Assembly: GCA_052032225.1 (NCBI GenBank) | Contig: JBPEWY010000008.1 | Coordinates: 7,474 to 71,473 of the forward strand | DNA: 64,000 bases | Source: JBPEWY01 sp052032225 | Lineage (GTDB): Bacteria > Bacteroidota > Bacteroidia > Flavobacteriales > Flavobacteriaceae | Direction of reading: 5' to 3' | Part shown: piece after piece, positions 57,409 through 64,000 of the stretch | Position numbering within the stretch: position 1 is the first letter of the stretch | How the letters are laid out: each line of letters begins with the position of its first letter | The notes under the pieces: model-generated | Seen by the model: only the letters and a program-made list of their open reading frames with translations | What the model was told of the DNA's origin: nothing | The model's database searches: none | Translations under genes and position numbers: made by a program

Positions 57409-59598
57409 ATGTCAAGAAAGAAAAAACGAGCAGGAAAGCAAAAAAACAACGAGATCACTAAAGGTATTTTTACCGTTTTAGAAAACAACAAAAACAAATC
57501 ACTTAACTACAAACAAATAGCTTCAAAGCTTGGTATAACAGATACCAGCGGAAGAAATTTACTTATTAAAAGATTAAAACAATTAGTACAGAAAGAACGT
57601 ATTTTAGAAGTAGACAGAGGTAAATACCAAGCAGTTACTACTACTAATTATTACACAGGTTTTGTAGAAATTACAGGACGAAGTAATGCTTATGTAATTT
57701 GCGATGAATTAGACGAAGATGTTTTTGTTCCCTTTAATAAACTTAATAAAGCATTACACGGAGACGAAGTAGAAGTGTATGTTTTCCCTAAAAGAAAACG
57801 AAAAAAGAAATTAGAGGGAGAGATAACTAAAGTTATTAAACGAAACCGAACAACGTTTGTTGGTGTACTACAAATGCAAAAAAACTTTGGTTTTGTAGTT
57901 ACATCAGATATTAAAATGTACACCGATATTTTTATTCCAAAAAACAAAACATCAAAAGCTCAACACGGAGACAAAGTATTGGTAGAAATAAACGATTGGC
58001 CCGATAATGCAGAATCACCATACGGAAAAATAATTCAGGTTTTTGGTAAACCGGGAGACCATAATACAGAGATGCACGCTATTTTGGCAGAATACGGCTT
58101 ACCGTATAAATTTCCTGAAGATGTAGAGCACTATGCCAATAAAATTGATACAAGTATAACGCCTGAAGAAATTAAAAAAAGGCGCGATATGCGTAATGAA
58201 TTAACCTTTACAATAGACCCAAAAGATGCTAAAGATTTTGACGATGCTTTATCTTTTAAAAAATTAGATAACGGGTTGTTTGAAATAGGAATTCACATAG
58301 CCGATGTAACCCACTACGTTAAACCAAATACCGTTTTAGATGAAGAAGCATATAACAGAGCCACATCGGTTTATTTAGTAGATAGAGTGGTGCCAATGCT
58401 TCCGGAAATACTTTCTAACAATGCATGTTCACTAAGACCACAAGAAGAAAAACTCACGTATTCTGCAGTATTTAAAATAGATAATCAAGCCAGAGTAGTA
58501 GATAAGTGGTTTGGTAAAACCGTAATTTATTCTGATAGACGTTTTGCATATGAAGAAGCACAACACATTATAGAAACTCAAGAAGGGAATATTCCTGAAA
58601 ACATATCATTAACCGGCAAAGAATATATTGTAGAGCCCGAAATTGTAGAAGCAATTTTAGAGCTTAATAGGCTGGCTCAAATTATGCGACAAAAGCGACT
58701 CAATTCCGGAGCAATATCTTTTGATAAAGTAGAGGTTAAATTTAATTTAGACCAAAACAACAACCCTACCGGAGTATATTTTAAAACTGCAAAAGAAGCC
58801 AATAAACTTATAGAAGAGTTTATGCTGTTGGCAAATAGAAAGGTTGCAGAATTTATTGGTAAAAAAAATCCACCGTTAACGTTTGTGTATCGTGTGCACG
58901 ATGAGCCCGATGTAGACAAATTAATGCAATTAAACGGCGTAATATCAAGATTTGGATACAGTATAAACCTTAAAGACAAAAAATCTATTACAAGCTCTTT
59001 AAATAACTTATTAGAAGAAGTTCAAGGCAAGAAAGAACAGAATCTTGTAGATACGCTTACCATTAGAAGCATGAGCAAAGCAATTTATACAACCAATAAC
59101 ATTGGCCATTATGGTTTGGCGTTTGACTATTATACCCATTTTACATCGCCCATAAGGCGTTATCCGGACGTTATGGTTCACAGATTGCTTGATCAGTACT
59201 TAAATGGTGAAAAATCGGCCAATAAAGAAGAGTACGAAAAAAAATGCGATCACTCTTCAGAAATGGAGAGCTTAGCAGCCAATGCAGAAAGAGACTCTAT
59301 TAAATACATGCAAGTTAAATACATGGAAGATCATAAAGATCAAGAGTTTGTAGGAGTAATTTCCGGAGTAACAGAATGGGGAATTTATGTAGAAATTATT
59401 GAAAACAAATGCGAAGGAATGGTTAGAATTAGAGATATAAAAGACGATTTTTATGAATTCGATGAAAAACATTATGCACTAGTTGGTCAAGAAACAAAAA
59501 ACATGTATCAATTAGGCGATGAAGTAATTGTAAAAGTTAAACACACAGATTTAATTAAAAGGCACTTAGATTTTGAACTTATAGGCCCAAATGATTAA
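57409..59598 (+). CDS. rnr: Ribonuclease R
   Basis: RNase R is a 3'-5' processive exoribonuclease that degrades structured RNA and has roles in RNA quality control and cold adaptation. The 729-residue protein has a helix-turn-helix N-terminus (about 15-68), two cold-shock-type OB regions (about 75-230), the RNB catalytic domain (about 255-580, with TIDPKDAKDFDDALSF containing the metal-binding aspartates), and a C-terminal S1 domain (about 640-725, EFVGVISGVTEWGIYVEI). The family size is normal, without the long basic tail of E. coli RNase R. A TAAATTTTG element lies about 35 nt upstream. No neighbour is functionally linked. Confidence 0.97.
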   Translation: MSRKKKRAGKQKNNEITKGIFTVLENNKNKSLNYKQIASKLGITDTSGRNLLIKRLKQLVQKERILEVDRGKYQAVTTTNYYTGFVEITGRSNAYVICDELDEDVFVPFNKLNKALHGDEVEVYVFPKRKRKKKLEGEITKVIKRNRTTFVGVLQMQKNFGFVVTSDIKMYTDIFIPKNKTSKAQHGDKVLVEINDWPDNAESPYGKIIQVFGKPGDHNTEMHAILAEYGLPYKFPEDVEHYANKIDTSITPEEIKKRRDMRNELTFTIDPKDAKDFDDALSFKKLDNGLFEIGIHIADVTHYVKPNTVLDEEAYNRATSVYLVDRVVPMLPEILSNNACSLRPQEEKLTYSAVFKIDNQARVVDKWFGKTVIYSDRRFAYEEAQHIIETQEGNIPENISLTGKEYIVEPEIVEAILELNRLAQIMRQKRLNSGAISFDKVEVKFNLDQNNNPTGVYFKTAKEANKLIEEFMLLANRKVAEFIGKKNPPLTFVYRVHDEPDVDKLMQLNGVISRFGYSINLKDKKSITSSLNNLLEEVQGKKEQNLVDTLTIRSMSKAIYTTNNIGHYGLAFDYYTHFTSPIRRYPDVMVHRLLDQYLNGEKSANKEEYEKKCDHSSEMESLAANAERDSIKYMQVKYMEDHKDQEFVGVISGVTEWGIYVEIIENKCEGMVRIRDIKDDFYEFDEKHYALVGQETKNMYQLGDEVIVKVKHTDLIKRHLDFELIGPND

Positions 59599-59656
59599 GT
59601 TTTTACTAAATAATTGGTAAGATTTTTGTGAGTAACCAGAGAAAAAAGAAGAAAGC

Positions 59657-60334
59657 ATGAGAACACTTATTTTAATTTTAGCAATCGCTATAAGTAATTT
59701 TAGCGTAGCACAAGAACAAGTAAGAGAGCAAAACACCAGAGAATTTACAGTTGTTAAAGTATTTGATGGCATATCGGCTAAATTGGTAAAATCAACAGAA
59801 AACAAAGTAATTATTACCGGAGCTAATATTAACGATGTAGATATTATAGATAGAAACGGCACTCTAAAGATTAGAATGGATATAGAGAAAACCTTTAGTG
59901 GTTTTAGAACGTTTGCAGAAATTCATTATAAAGGTATTTTAGAAATTGTAGATGTTAATGAAAATGCCAAAATAGAAACAGAAACACCAATACAACAAAT
60001 TGATGTTATTTTACGCGCACAAGAGGGCGGAGAAATAGAAGCAGATTTGCAAGTACAAAAACTACACGTAAAAGCTGTAACCGGAGGCAAAATAACAGCA
60101 ACCGGTAAAGCAAAAGTTCAAAATGTAAACATTAATACGGGAGGTCGTTACGAAGGAGATCATTTAAAAACAGAACAAACAACAGTTAATGTTAGTGCCG
60201 GTGGCTTAGCTTACATAAATGCATCGCAAGTAGTAGAAGCAAGTGTAAAAGCCGGAGGCACTATAAGAGTTTTCGGAAAACCAAAAGTAGTAAACAAGAA
60301 AAAGTTTATAGGAGGAGAGATTATAGTGCAGTAA
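59657..60334 (+). CDS. Head GIN domain-containing protein (DUF2807)
   Basis: The 225-residue protein has a signal peptide (about 1-20, ending FSVAQ) and a beta-solenoid-like body rich in short Gly/Asn/Val repeats (VTGGKITATGKAKVQNVNINTGGRYEG). This is the putative auto-transporter adhesin head GIN domain common in Bacteroidota. No enzyme motif is present. It is a predicted periplasmic or outer-membrane-associated protein that may act in adhesion or surface architecture. It lies 58 nt after rnr and 39 nt before the LysE gene in the same direction. Confidence 0.85.
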   Translation: MRTLILILAIAISNFSVAQEQVREQNTREFTVVKVFDGISAKLVKSTENKVIITGANINDVDIIDRNGTLKIRMDIEKTFSGFRTFAEIHYKGILEIVDVNENAKIETETPIQQIDVILRAQEGGEIEADLQVQKLHVKAVTGGKITATGKAKVQNVNINTGGRYEGDHLKTEQTTVNVSAGGLAYINASQVVEASVKAGGTIRVFGKPKVVNKKKFIGGEIIVQ

Positions 60335-60345
60335 TGTATTATGTT

Positions 60346-60353
60346 TAATTTTG
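60346..60353 (+). promoter_or_regulatory. Putative -7 promoter element for the LysE-type exporter
   Basis: TAATTTTG matches TAnnTTTG exactly, 20 nt upstream of the ATG at 60374. Confidence 0.5.
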
Positions 60354-60373
60354 CGTAAAACTAAGTAAATTAC

Positions 60374-61057
60374 ATGCAAGATATTTTAACAGCACTACCA
60401 TGGGGAGTATTACTGGCTTTTACAATAGGCCCCGTGTTTTTTGTGCTGTTAGAAACCAGTGCAATAAAAGGCTTTAGAGCCGGTTTGGTTTTTGATTTAG
60501 GCGTAATAATTGCCGATATTATTTTTATTCTCATAGCGTACTTTAGTACCAACAAAATATTAGAAAAATTAAAAGATGACCCTGCCCTATTTATTTTCGG
60601 TGGGGTTTTATTACTAAGCTACGGTATTATTTCTTTATTAAGGCTTATTAAAAACTACAAGAAAGCTCAATTAGCTAATGAAGGAGAGCTAAACATTCCT
60701 AAAAACAATTACTTAGCACTTTTTTTTAAAGGATTTTTACTAAACTTTATAAATATTGGAGTATTAGGTTTTTGGTTAGGGATTATTATTGTTTTTGGCC
60801 CTAAATTAGAAATGCAAACAGACAGGATTATAACATTCTTTGGCACAATACTCTTAACATATTTAATTGTAGATTGTCTTAAAATATTGTTAGCTAAGCA
60901 GTTACGAAACAAATTAACTCCTTCACTCATATTTAGAGTAAAACGTGTTATAAGTATTGTACTTATAGTTTTTGGAGTAGGTTTAATAATTCAAGGAGTA
61001 TTCCCTAACGAAAAAGAAAAATTAAAAGAAGCAATAGAAGACATCAGAACTAAATAA
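60374..61057 (+). CDS. LysE family translocator (amino acid exporter)
   Basis: The 227-residue inner-membrane protein has six hydrophobic segments typical of the LysE/RhtB superfamily, which exports amino acids such as lysine, homoserine or threonine by proton exchange. The N-terminus (LLAFTIGPVFFVLLETSAIKGFRAGLVFDLGVIIADIIFI, about 14-53) contains the family-conserved GP-x-FF and DLGV patterns. The substrate cannot be predicted. It is the last gene of a rightward series (rnr, GIN protein, LysE) but has its own promoter element. The stop codon lies within the A-run of the terminator. Confidence 0.88.
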   Translation: MQDILTALPWGVLLAFTIGPVFFVLLETSAIKGFRAGLVFDLGVIIADIIFILIAYFSTNKILEKLKDDPALFIFGGVLLLSYGIISLLRLIKNYKKAQLANEGELNIPKNNYLALFFKGFLLNFINIGVLGFWLGIIIVFGPKLEMQTDRIITFFGTILLTYLIVDCLKILLAKQLRNKLTPSLIFRVKRVISIVLIVFGVGLIIQGVFPNEKEKLKEAIEDIRTK

Positions 61058-61085
61058 AAAAGCCTCCCGAATAGGAGGCTTTTTT
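61056..61085 (+). terminator. Rho-independent terminator after the LysE gene
   Basis: AAAAAAGCCTCC pairs with GGAGGCTTTTTT around a short CGAATA-type loop, with a T-run on the plus strand. It overlaps the last base pairs of the LysE stop and also stands just beyond the tRNA-Cys 3' end, so it can serve both directions. Confidence 0.85.
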
Positions 61086-61089
61086 GATG

Positions 61090-61160
61090 AGGCACCGAGC
61101 GGATTCGAACCGCTGTACAAGCTTTTGCAGAGCTCTGCCTAGCCACTCGGCCACGGTGCC
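61090..61160 (-). tRNA. tRNA-Cys (GCA)
   Basis: A 71-nt cloverleaf reads on the minus strand: acceptor GGCACCG/CGGTGCC, short D arm GCC...GGC, anticodon stem GAGCT/AGCTT with loop CTGCAAA (anticodon GCA), T arm AGCGG-TTCGAAT-CCGCT, and discriminator T. A uracil discriminator is the classic identity element of tRNA-Cys. The 3' CCA is not encoded. Confidence 0.95.
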
Positions 61161-61217
61161 ATTAAACATGGCGCAAATCTAATAATTTATTTTAATTTAA
61201 AGAACAGTATTTGTCCC

Positions 61218-61592
61218 CTAATTTTTTAGGGCCTCACTCCTGGTTAGGTTCATTTTAATGGTTACCATTTCTACGTTACCACCAATAGGCGGATTTATTT
61301 TAGAAACCCAAACAGTAGCTTCATCGGCAATCGCTATTTCTTTAAAAATACGAATTAAAATTCGCTTGGCAACATGCTCTAACAGCTTAGAGCGTATGGC
61401 CATTTCTTGCTTTACAATACGGTTTACATGTACATAATCTACAGTATCTTTTAAATCATCAGATGCTGCAGAGGGTTGTAAATTAGCTTTAACGGCAACA
61501 TCAACACGGTAATCACTACCAATCTTTCCTTCTTCAATTAAACATCCATGGTATGCATAAACCTGAATGTTTTTAATTTTTATTATTCCCAT
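61218..61592 (-). CDS. folB: Dihydroneopterin aldolase
   Basis: FolB cleaves 7,8-dihydroneopterin to 6-hydroxymethyl-7,8-dihydropterin and glycolaldehyde in folate synthesis. The 124-residue protein starts IKIKNIQVYAYHGCLIEEGKIG, in which Y13-H15-G16 and the E in EEGKIG are the family signature. DTVDYVHVNRIVKQEM (about 49-64) and the substrate-binding glutamate/lysine segment WVSKINPPIGGN (about 95-106) follow. The length is normal. It is closely behind porP/sprF in the same direction, but a terminator and a -7 element lie in between, so it has its own transcript. Confidence 0.95.
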   Translation of the reverse strand: MGIIKIKNIQVYAYHGCLIEEGKIGSDYRVDVAVKANLQPSAASDDLKDTVDYVHVNRIVKQEMAIRSKLLEHVAKRILIRIFKEIAIADEATVWVSKINPPIGGNVEMVTIKMNLTRSEALKN

Positions 61593-61595
61593 AAA

Positions 61596-61632
61596 AAAAA
61601 ACGCTACCCCGCAAAAGTAAGCAGCGTTTTTT
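61596..61632 (-). terminator. Rho-independent terminator after porP/sprF, overlapping the folB promoter
   Basis: AAAAAACGCT pairs with AGCGTTTTTT around a 17-nt loop, with a T-run on the minus strand. The -7 element of folB lies in the loop. Confidence 0.65.
61612..61619 (-). promoter_or_regulatory. Putative -7 promoter element for folB
   Basis: The minus strand reads TACTTTTG, an exact TAnnTTTG match, 20 nt before the folB start and inside the loop of the preceding terminator. Confidence 0.5.
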
Positions 61633-61656
61633 GTATATAAAAGTTTGATTTGGTTT

Positions 61657-62622
61657 TTAATACGTACATCTACAATTACTAATTCCTTGAAAGAGGTCTA
61701 TACCAATTGTAACCATATGTGTTCCCGAATTAAACCCAGATAATTCGTTTAAAATAATTTGGTATGAATATGCAAAGTAAATGTTAGACTTTTTAATTCC
61801 GGCCATCGGACCTACATTAAGCGGATCTCCAATCTGATCATTCAAAAAACGATATGAGATACCGGCCCAGTAATAATCTTCAAAATCAAACACTCTAAAT
61901 TTAACATTTACGTCTGTACTGGAACGCCCATCACTTTCAAACCACTGAAAGAATATAGAAGGCTCTACCTCAAAATTACTGGTTCTTGAACGTTTCCATC
62001 GGTAACCTGAATATACGTAGTAGTTTCTAAGTTTATTTGGCTCGCTGATATCAAAAACATTCAAATCTTTATCTAAAATATTTGAGGCATTAACGCTTAA
62101 ATAAAACCCTTTAATTCTGTATAAAACACCAACATCAAAATTATGATTTGCTGTTTTTCTGTCGTTTAATCCTTGTGATGGAGGTGTCCCCGGAACTAAA
62201 ACATCATCGGTAAACTCTGATGAATCAATTAAAAATTGATTAAAATTATACGATATTCCGAATGATATAAAGTGGTCATCGTACCTGTCTAATGTTAAAT
62301 GGTGCGCAAACGATACACGAGCACCATATTGGTGCGTAGCCCCGTTTTTATCATTATAAAATAAAGCCCCAACACCAGAACGCTCACCTAAACGCACATC
62401 TCCTGCTATAGATTGTGTGTCTGGCGCATCTTTAATACCTACCCACTGTGTTAATCCGTTCATTCTAATCTTAACGTGATCGCCTATACCCGCATAGGTT
62501 GGCGATATCACAAAGGGGTTATCGGCCAGATATTGGGTAAAGGTAGGCAACGTAAGCTCTTGGGCGCTTGTAGAGGCAAACGTAGCCAAACAGGTAAGCA
62601 GGATTATAATTTTTTTGTTCAT
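61657..62622 (-). CDS. PorP/SprF family type IX secretion membrane protein
   Basis: The 321-residue protein has a signal peptide (about 1-20, ending TSAQ) and the PorP/SprF start (LPTFTQYLADNPFVISPTYAGIG), then alternating amphipathic beta-strands forming an outer-membrane barrel. In Flavobacterium, SprF is needed for secretion or surface localisation of SprB, while PorP binds the peptidoglycan-linked T9SS ring through its partner. Its gene follows the SprB-repeat adhesin in the same direction after 19 nt, the usual cargo-partner order. It is most likely specific to that adhesin. The name SprF or PorP cannot be decided from sequence alone. Confidence 0.9.
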   Translation of the reverse strand: MNKKIIILLTCLATFASTSAQELTLPTFTQYLADNPFVISPTYAGIGDHVKIRMNGLTQWVGIKDAPDTQSIAGDVRLGERSGVGALFYNDKNGATHQYGARVSFAHHLTLDRYDDHFISFGISYNFNQFLIDSSEFTDDVLVPGTPPSQGLNDRKTANHNFDVGVLYRIKGFYLSVNASNILDKDLNVFDISEPNKLRNYYVYSGYRWKRSRTSNFEVEPSIFFQWFESDGRSSTDVNVKFRVFDFEDYYWAGISYRFLNDQIGDPLNVGPMAGIKKSNIYFAYSYQIILNELSGFNSGTHMVTIGIDLFQGISNCRCTY

Positions 62623-62641
62623 GGTTTTAGGGCTTTATAAA

Positions 62642-64000
62642 CTATCTGTAAAGGGTCACATTTCCAACAAATTCTCTCGGATCATTTTCTCCTTTTAATT
62701 TTATTACATACCAATAATCACCAGAAGGTAATTCTTTGCCATCGTAGGTTCCATCCCATTCTTCTTGGTTGCGTAATTCGGCTACTAAACGGCCGTATCT
62801 ATCATAAATTCTGGCAACCATATTAGGGAATGCTTCTCTATTTTTAGGGTACCAAGTATCATTTACACTATCGCCATCCGGAGTAAAATAGTTAGGAATT
62901 ATAATATCTATAAACTCCATTTCTATTTGTGCACTCACCTCACAACCTTCTCTATCTATTACTGTAACGGTATAAATACCCGATTGGTTTATGTAATAGC
63001 TGTTATCATTACCGTTATTAACATTGTTAAAATAGAACGTATAGTCTCCGTATCCGCCTTGAGCCGTTGCCACAATTTCGTTTAAATTACCTTGTGCTAC
63101 GGTTAAGGTAAGCGGACCGTTACTTTGGTCTACTTCTACTTCGGTTTGCGCAATACATCCGTTGCTATGAGCCACGTATATTGTATTGGTTCCTGAAGGC
63201 ACATCGTTAAAGAACGGATCTATTTGATACTCTCCTAAATCATTAGGGTCTGTAGGGTTTAACGCATACATCACATCATTTATTACAGAAGCGTCTACAG
63301 TTATATCAACTCTGTTAAATGGAGTATCTACATTACATCCGTAGGCAACAGTTGCTTGAGGGTTTATAGTAACTCCTGCATTTATGGTTTCTACAAAACT
63401 TGTTTGACATCCGTTAGCATCACGTACAAATATTACATAAGTACCTGCTTCTAGGTTGTTAAACACAAACTGGTCTTGTACAAAATTAGCATCGTCTTGA
63501 GAATTTAAGCTTGTCCAATATGGTCCGCTTCCGGTAACACCACCGGTTACGTTAATTTCTATTGAACCGTCGCTATCTCCATAACAAACAACATCAGTTT
63601 TGTTTACTAAGCTTACAGCAACCGGAGCAGGATCTTGTATTGTGAAATCTAGAACGGTTGGTCTACAACCTAATTGATCTTGTACAAGTACTTGGTATGT
63701 ACCAGGAGCTAAATCTTCAAACACATTCTTCTCGCTAATTTCTAAGAAGTTAGGGTTAGAAGGTGTTGCAATAGCATAAAGTATAGGACCTCTACCTCCG
63801 GTAGCTTCTATGGTAATAGTACCATCGTCTTCTCCCGGACATGTTGGGTTTGTAAATCTGCTGGTAATACTTATATCTTCAGGCTCATCTACAATAACTT
63901 GTTGATAAACCGGAGGACAATCTCCACTTAACACTTGAACGTAGTAAGTTCCGGCAGCATACCCATTAAAGTCTCCACTGGTATTGCTTGCTATTGGAGT
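62642..64000 (-). CDS. SprB-repeat adhesin with gliding-motility-associated (CHU_C) C-terminal domain, 5' end outside window
   Basis: The frame is open to base 64000, so only the C-terminal part (452 codons with stop) is visible. An internal GTG at 63934 is not the true start. Repeated SprB domains of about 85 residues are seen, each with a core like CPGEDDGTITIEATGG and ending APGTYQVLVQDQLGC or EAGTYVIFVRDANGC. The last 85 residues are the type B T9SS domain (NYFTPDGDSVNDTWYPKN, IYDRYGRLVAELRNQEEWDGTYDGKELPSGDYWYVI). It is secreted to the cell surface and may support adhesion or gliding. The porP/sprF-like gene lies immediately downstream. The total size is unknown, but such proteins often exceed 1500 residues. 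Confidence 0.9.
   Translation of the reverse strand, partial: TPIASNTSGDFNGYAAGTYYVQVLSGDCPPVYQQVIVDEPEDISITSRFTNPTCPGEDDGTITIEATGGRGPILYAIATPSNPNFLEISEKNVFEDLAPGTYQVLVQDQLGCRPTVLDFTIQDPAPVAVSLVNKTDVVCYGDSDGSIEINVTGGVTGSGPYWTSLNSQDDANFVQDQFVFNNLEAGTYVIFVRDANGCQTSFVETINAGVTINPQATVAYGCNVDTPFNRVDITVDASVINDVMYALNPTDPNDLGEYQIDPFFNDVPSGTNTIYVAHSNGCIAQTEVEVDQSNGPLTLTVAQGNLNEIVATAQGGYGDYTFYFNNVNNGNDNSYYINQSGIYTVTVIDREGCEVSAQIEMEFIDIIIPNYFTPDGDSVNDTWYPKNREAFPNMVARIYDRYGRLVAELRNQEEWDGTYDGKELPSGDYWYVIKLKGENDPREFVGNVTLYR

Noticed and set aside
63932..63934. GTG at 63934 as the adhesin start
   Set aside because: The frame is open to the window end, with upstream residues continuing the SprB-type repeat.
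1..64000. CRISPR arrays, insertion sequences or prophage
   Set aside because: I found no regularly spaced repeats, transposase, integrase or phage structural genes. All large ORFs belong to chromosomal families.

Overview
The window is one continuous stretch of a low-GC chromosome from a member of the Bacteroidota, almost certainly family Flavobacteriaceae. The reasons are a SusC/SusD outer-membrane pair, two further TonB-plug or beta-barrel proteins, type IX secretion C-terminal domains of both kinds (type A on a leucine-rich-repeat protein, CHU_C/gliding type on a SprB-repeat adhesin), a PorP/SprF protein, and upstream regions that carry the Bacteroidota -7 element TAnnTTTG instead of the E. 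coli -10 box. I see no insertion sequence, prophage, integron or CRISPR array. The content is mostly core housekeeping with a surface and peptide-utilisation flavour. Two genes are cut by the window: a MATE transporter at the left edge and the SprB-repeat adhesin at the right edge.

Layout. 1-6.5 kb: MATE exporter (5' cut), a 53-residue membrane protein, a 2OG-Fe(II) oxygenase, QueD, LpxH, an MFS exporter and RecJ. 6.5-12 kb: a DeoR regulator divergent from a SusC/SusD pair, with three related 10-bp elements between them. 12-21 kb: OsmC, a carboxymuconolactone-decarboxylase-like protein, a UDG-like protein, RsmI, a conserved unknown, thymidine kinase and alanine racemase (overlapping), MscL, Asd and a prolyl oligopeptidase lipoprotein. 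21-31 kb: an orphan ABC ATPase, an FAD oxidoreductase, a fatty-acid block read leftward (DUF177/YceD, L32, FabH, AccB, AccC), PdxA, riboflavin synthase, an unusual plug-TPR protein, a CAU-anticodon tRNA and methylmalonyl-CoA epimerase. 31-43 kb: RbfA plus an FtsX-type permease, DusB, an M28 peptidase, a PD40 lipoprotein, a TonB-type barrel, LepA and a CPA antiporter. 43-50 kb: an MBL hydrolase with a subtilase, an M1 peptidase, and a GCS2-CBS amidoligase translationally coupled to an AspA/AstE-type hydrolase. 50-55 kb: RnpA, S41 peptidase, SRPBCC protein, a small unknown, ElaA-like GNAT, CDF exporter, RpiB. 55-64 kb: a 635-bp AT-rich gap, the LRR/T9SS protein, DUF2007, a 56-residue membrane protein, RNase R, a GIN-domain protein, LysE-type exporter, tRNA-Cys, FolB, PorP/SprF and the adhesin.

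How the genes fit together. Six peptidases of different clans (S9A, M28, S8, M1, S41 and an AspA/AstE-type metallohydrolase) accompany a SusCD importer that has no glycosidase beside it, which suggests peptide scavenging, although the substrate cannot be read from sequence. The DUF177-L32-FabH-AccB-AccC block links ribosome supply to fatty-acid initiation. PorP/SprF beside a CHU_C-domain adhesin is the usual secretion partner plus cargo arrangement. The items most worth follow-up are the GCS2-CBS/AspA cassette, the TonB-plug protein whose barrel is replaced by TPRs, the repeat operator at the DeoR/SusCD divergence, and the TTAAC-rich gap upstream of the LRR gene. I did not find a clear-cut undescribed multi-gene system.
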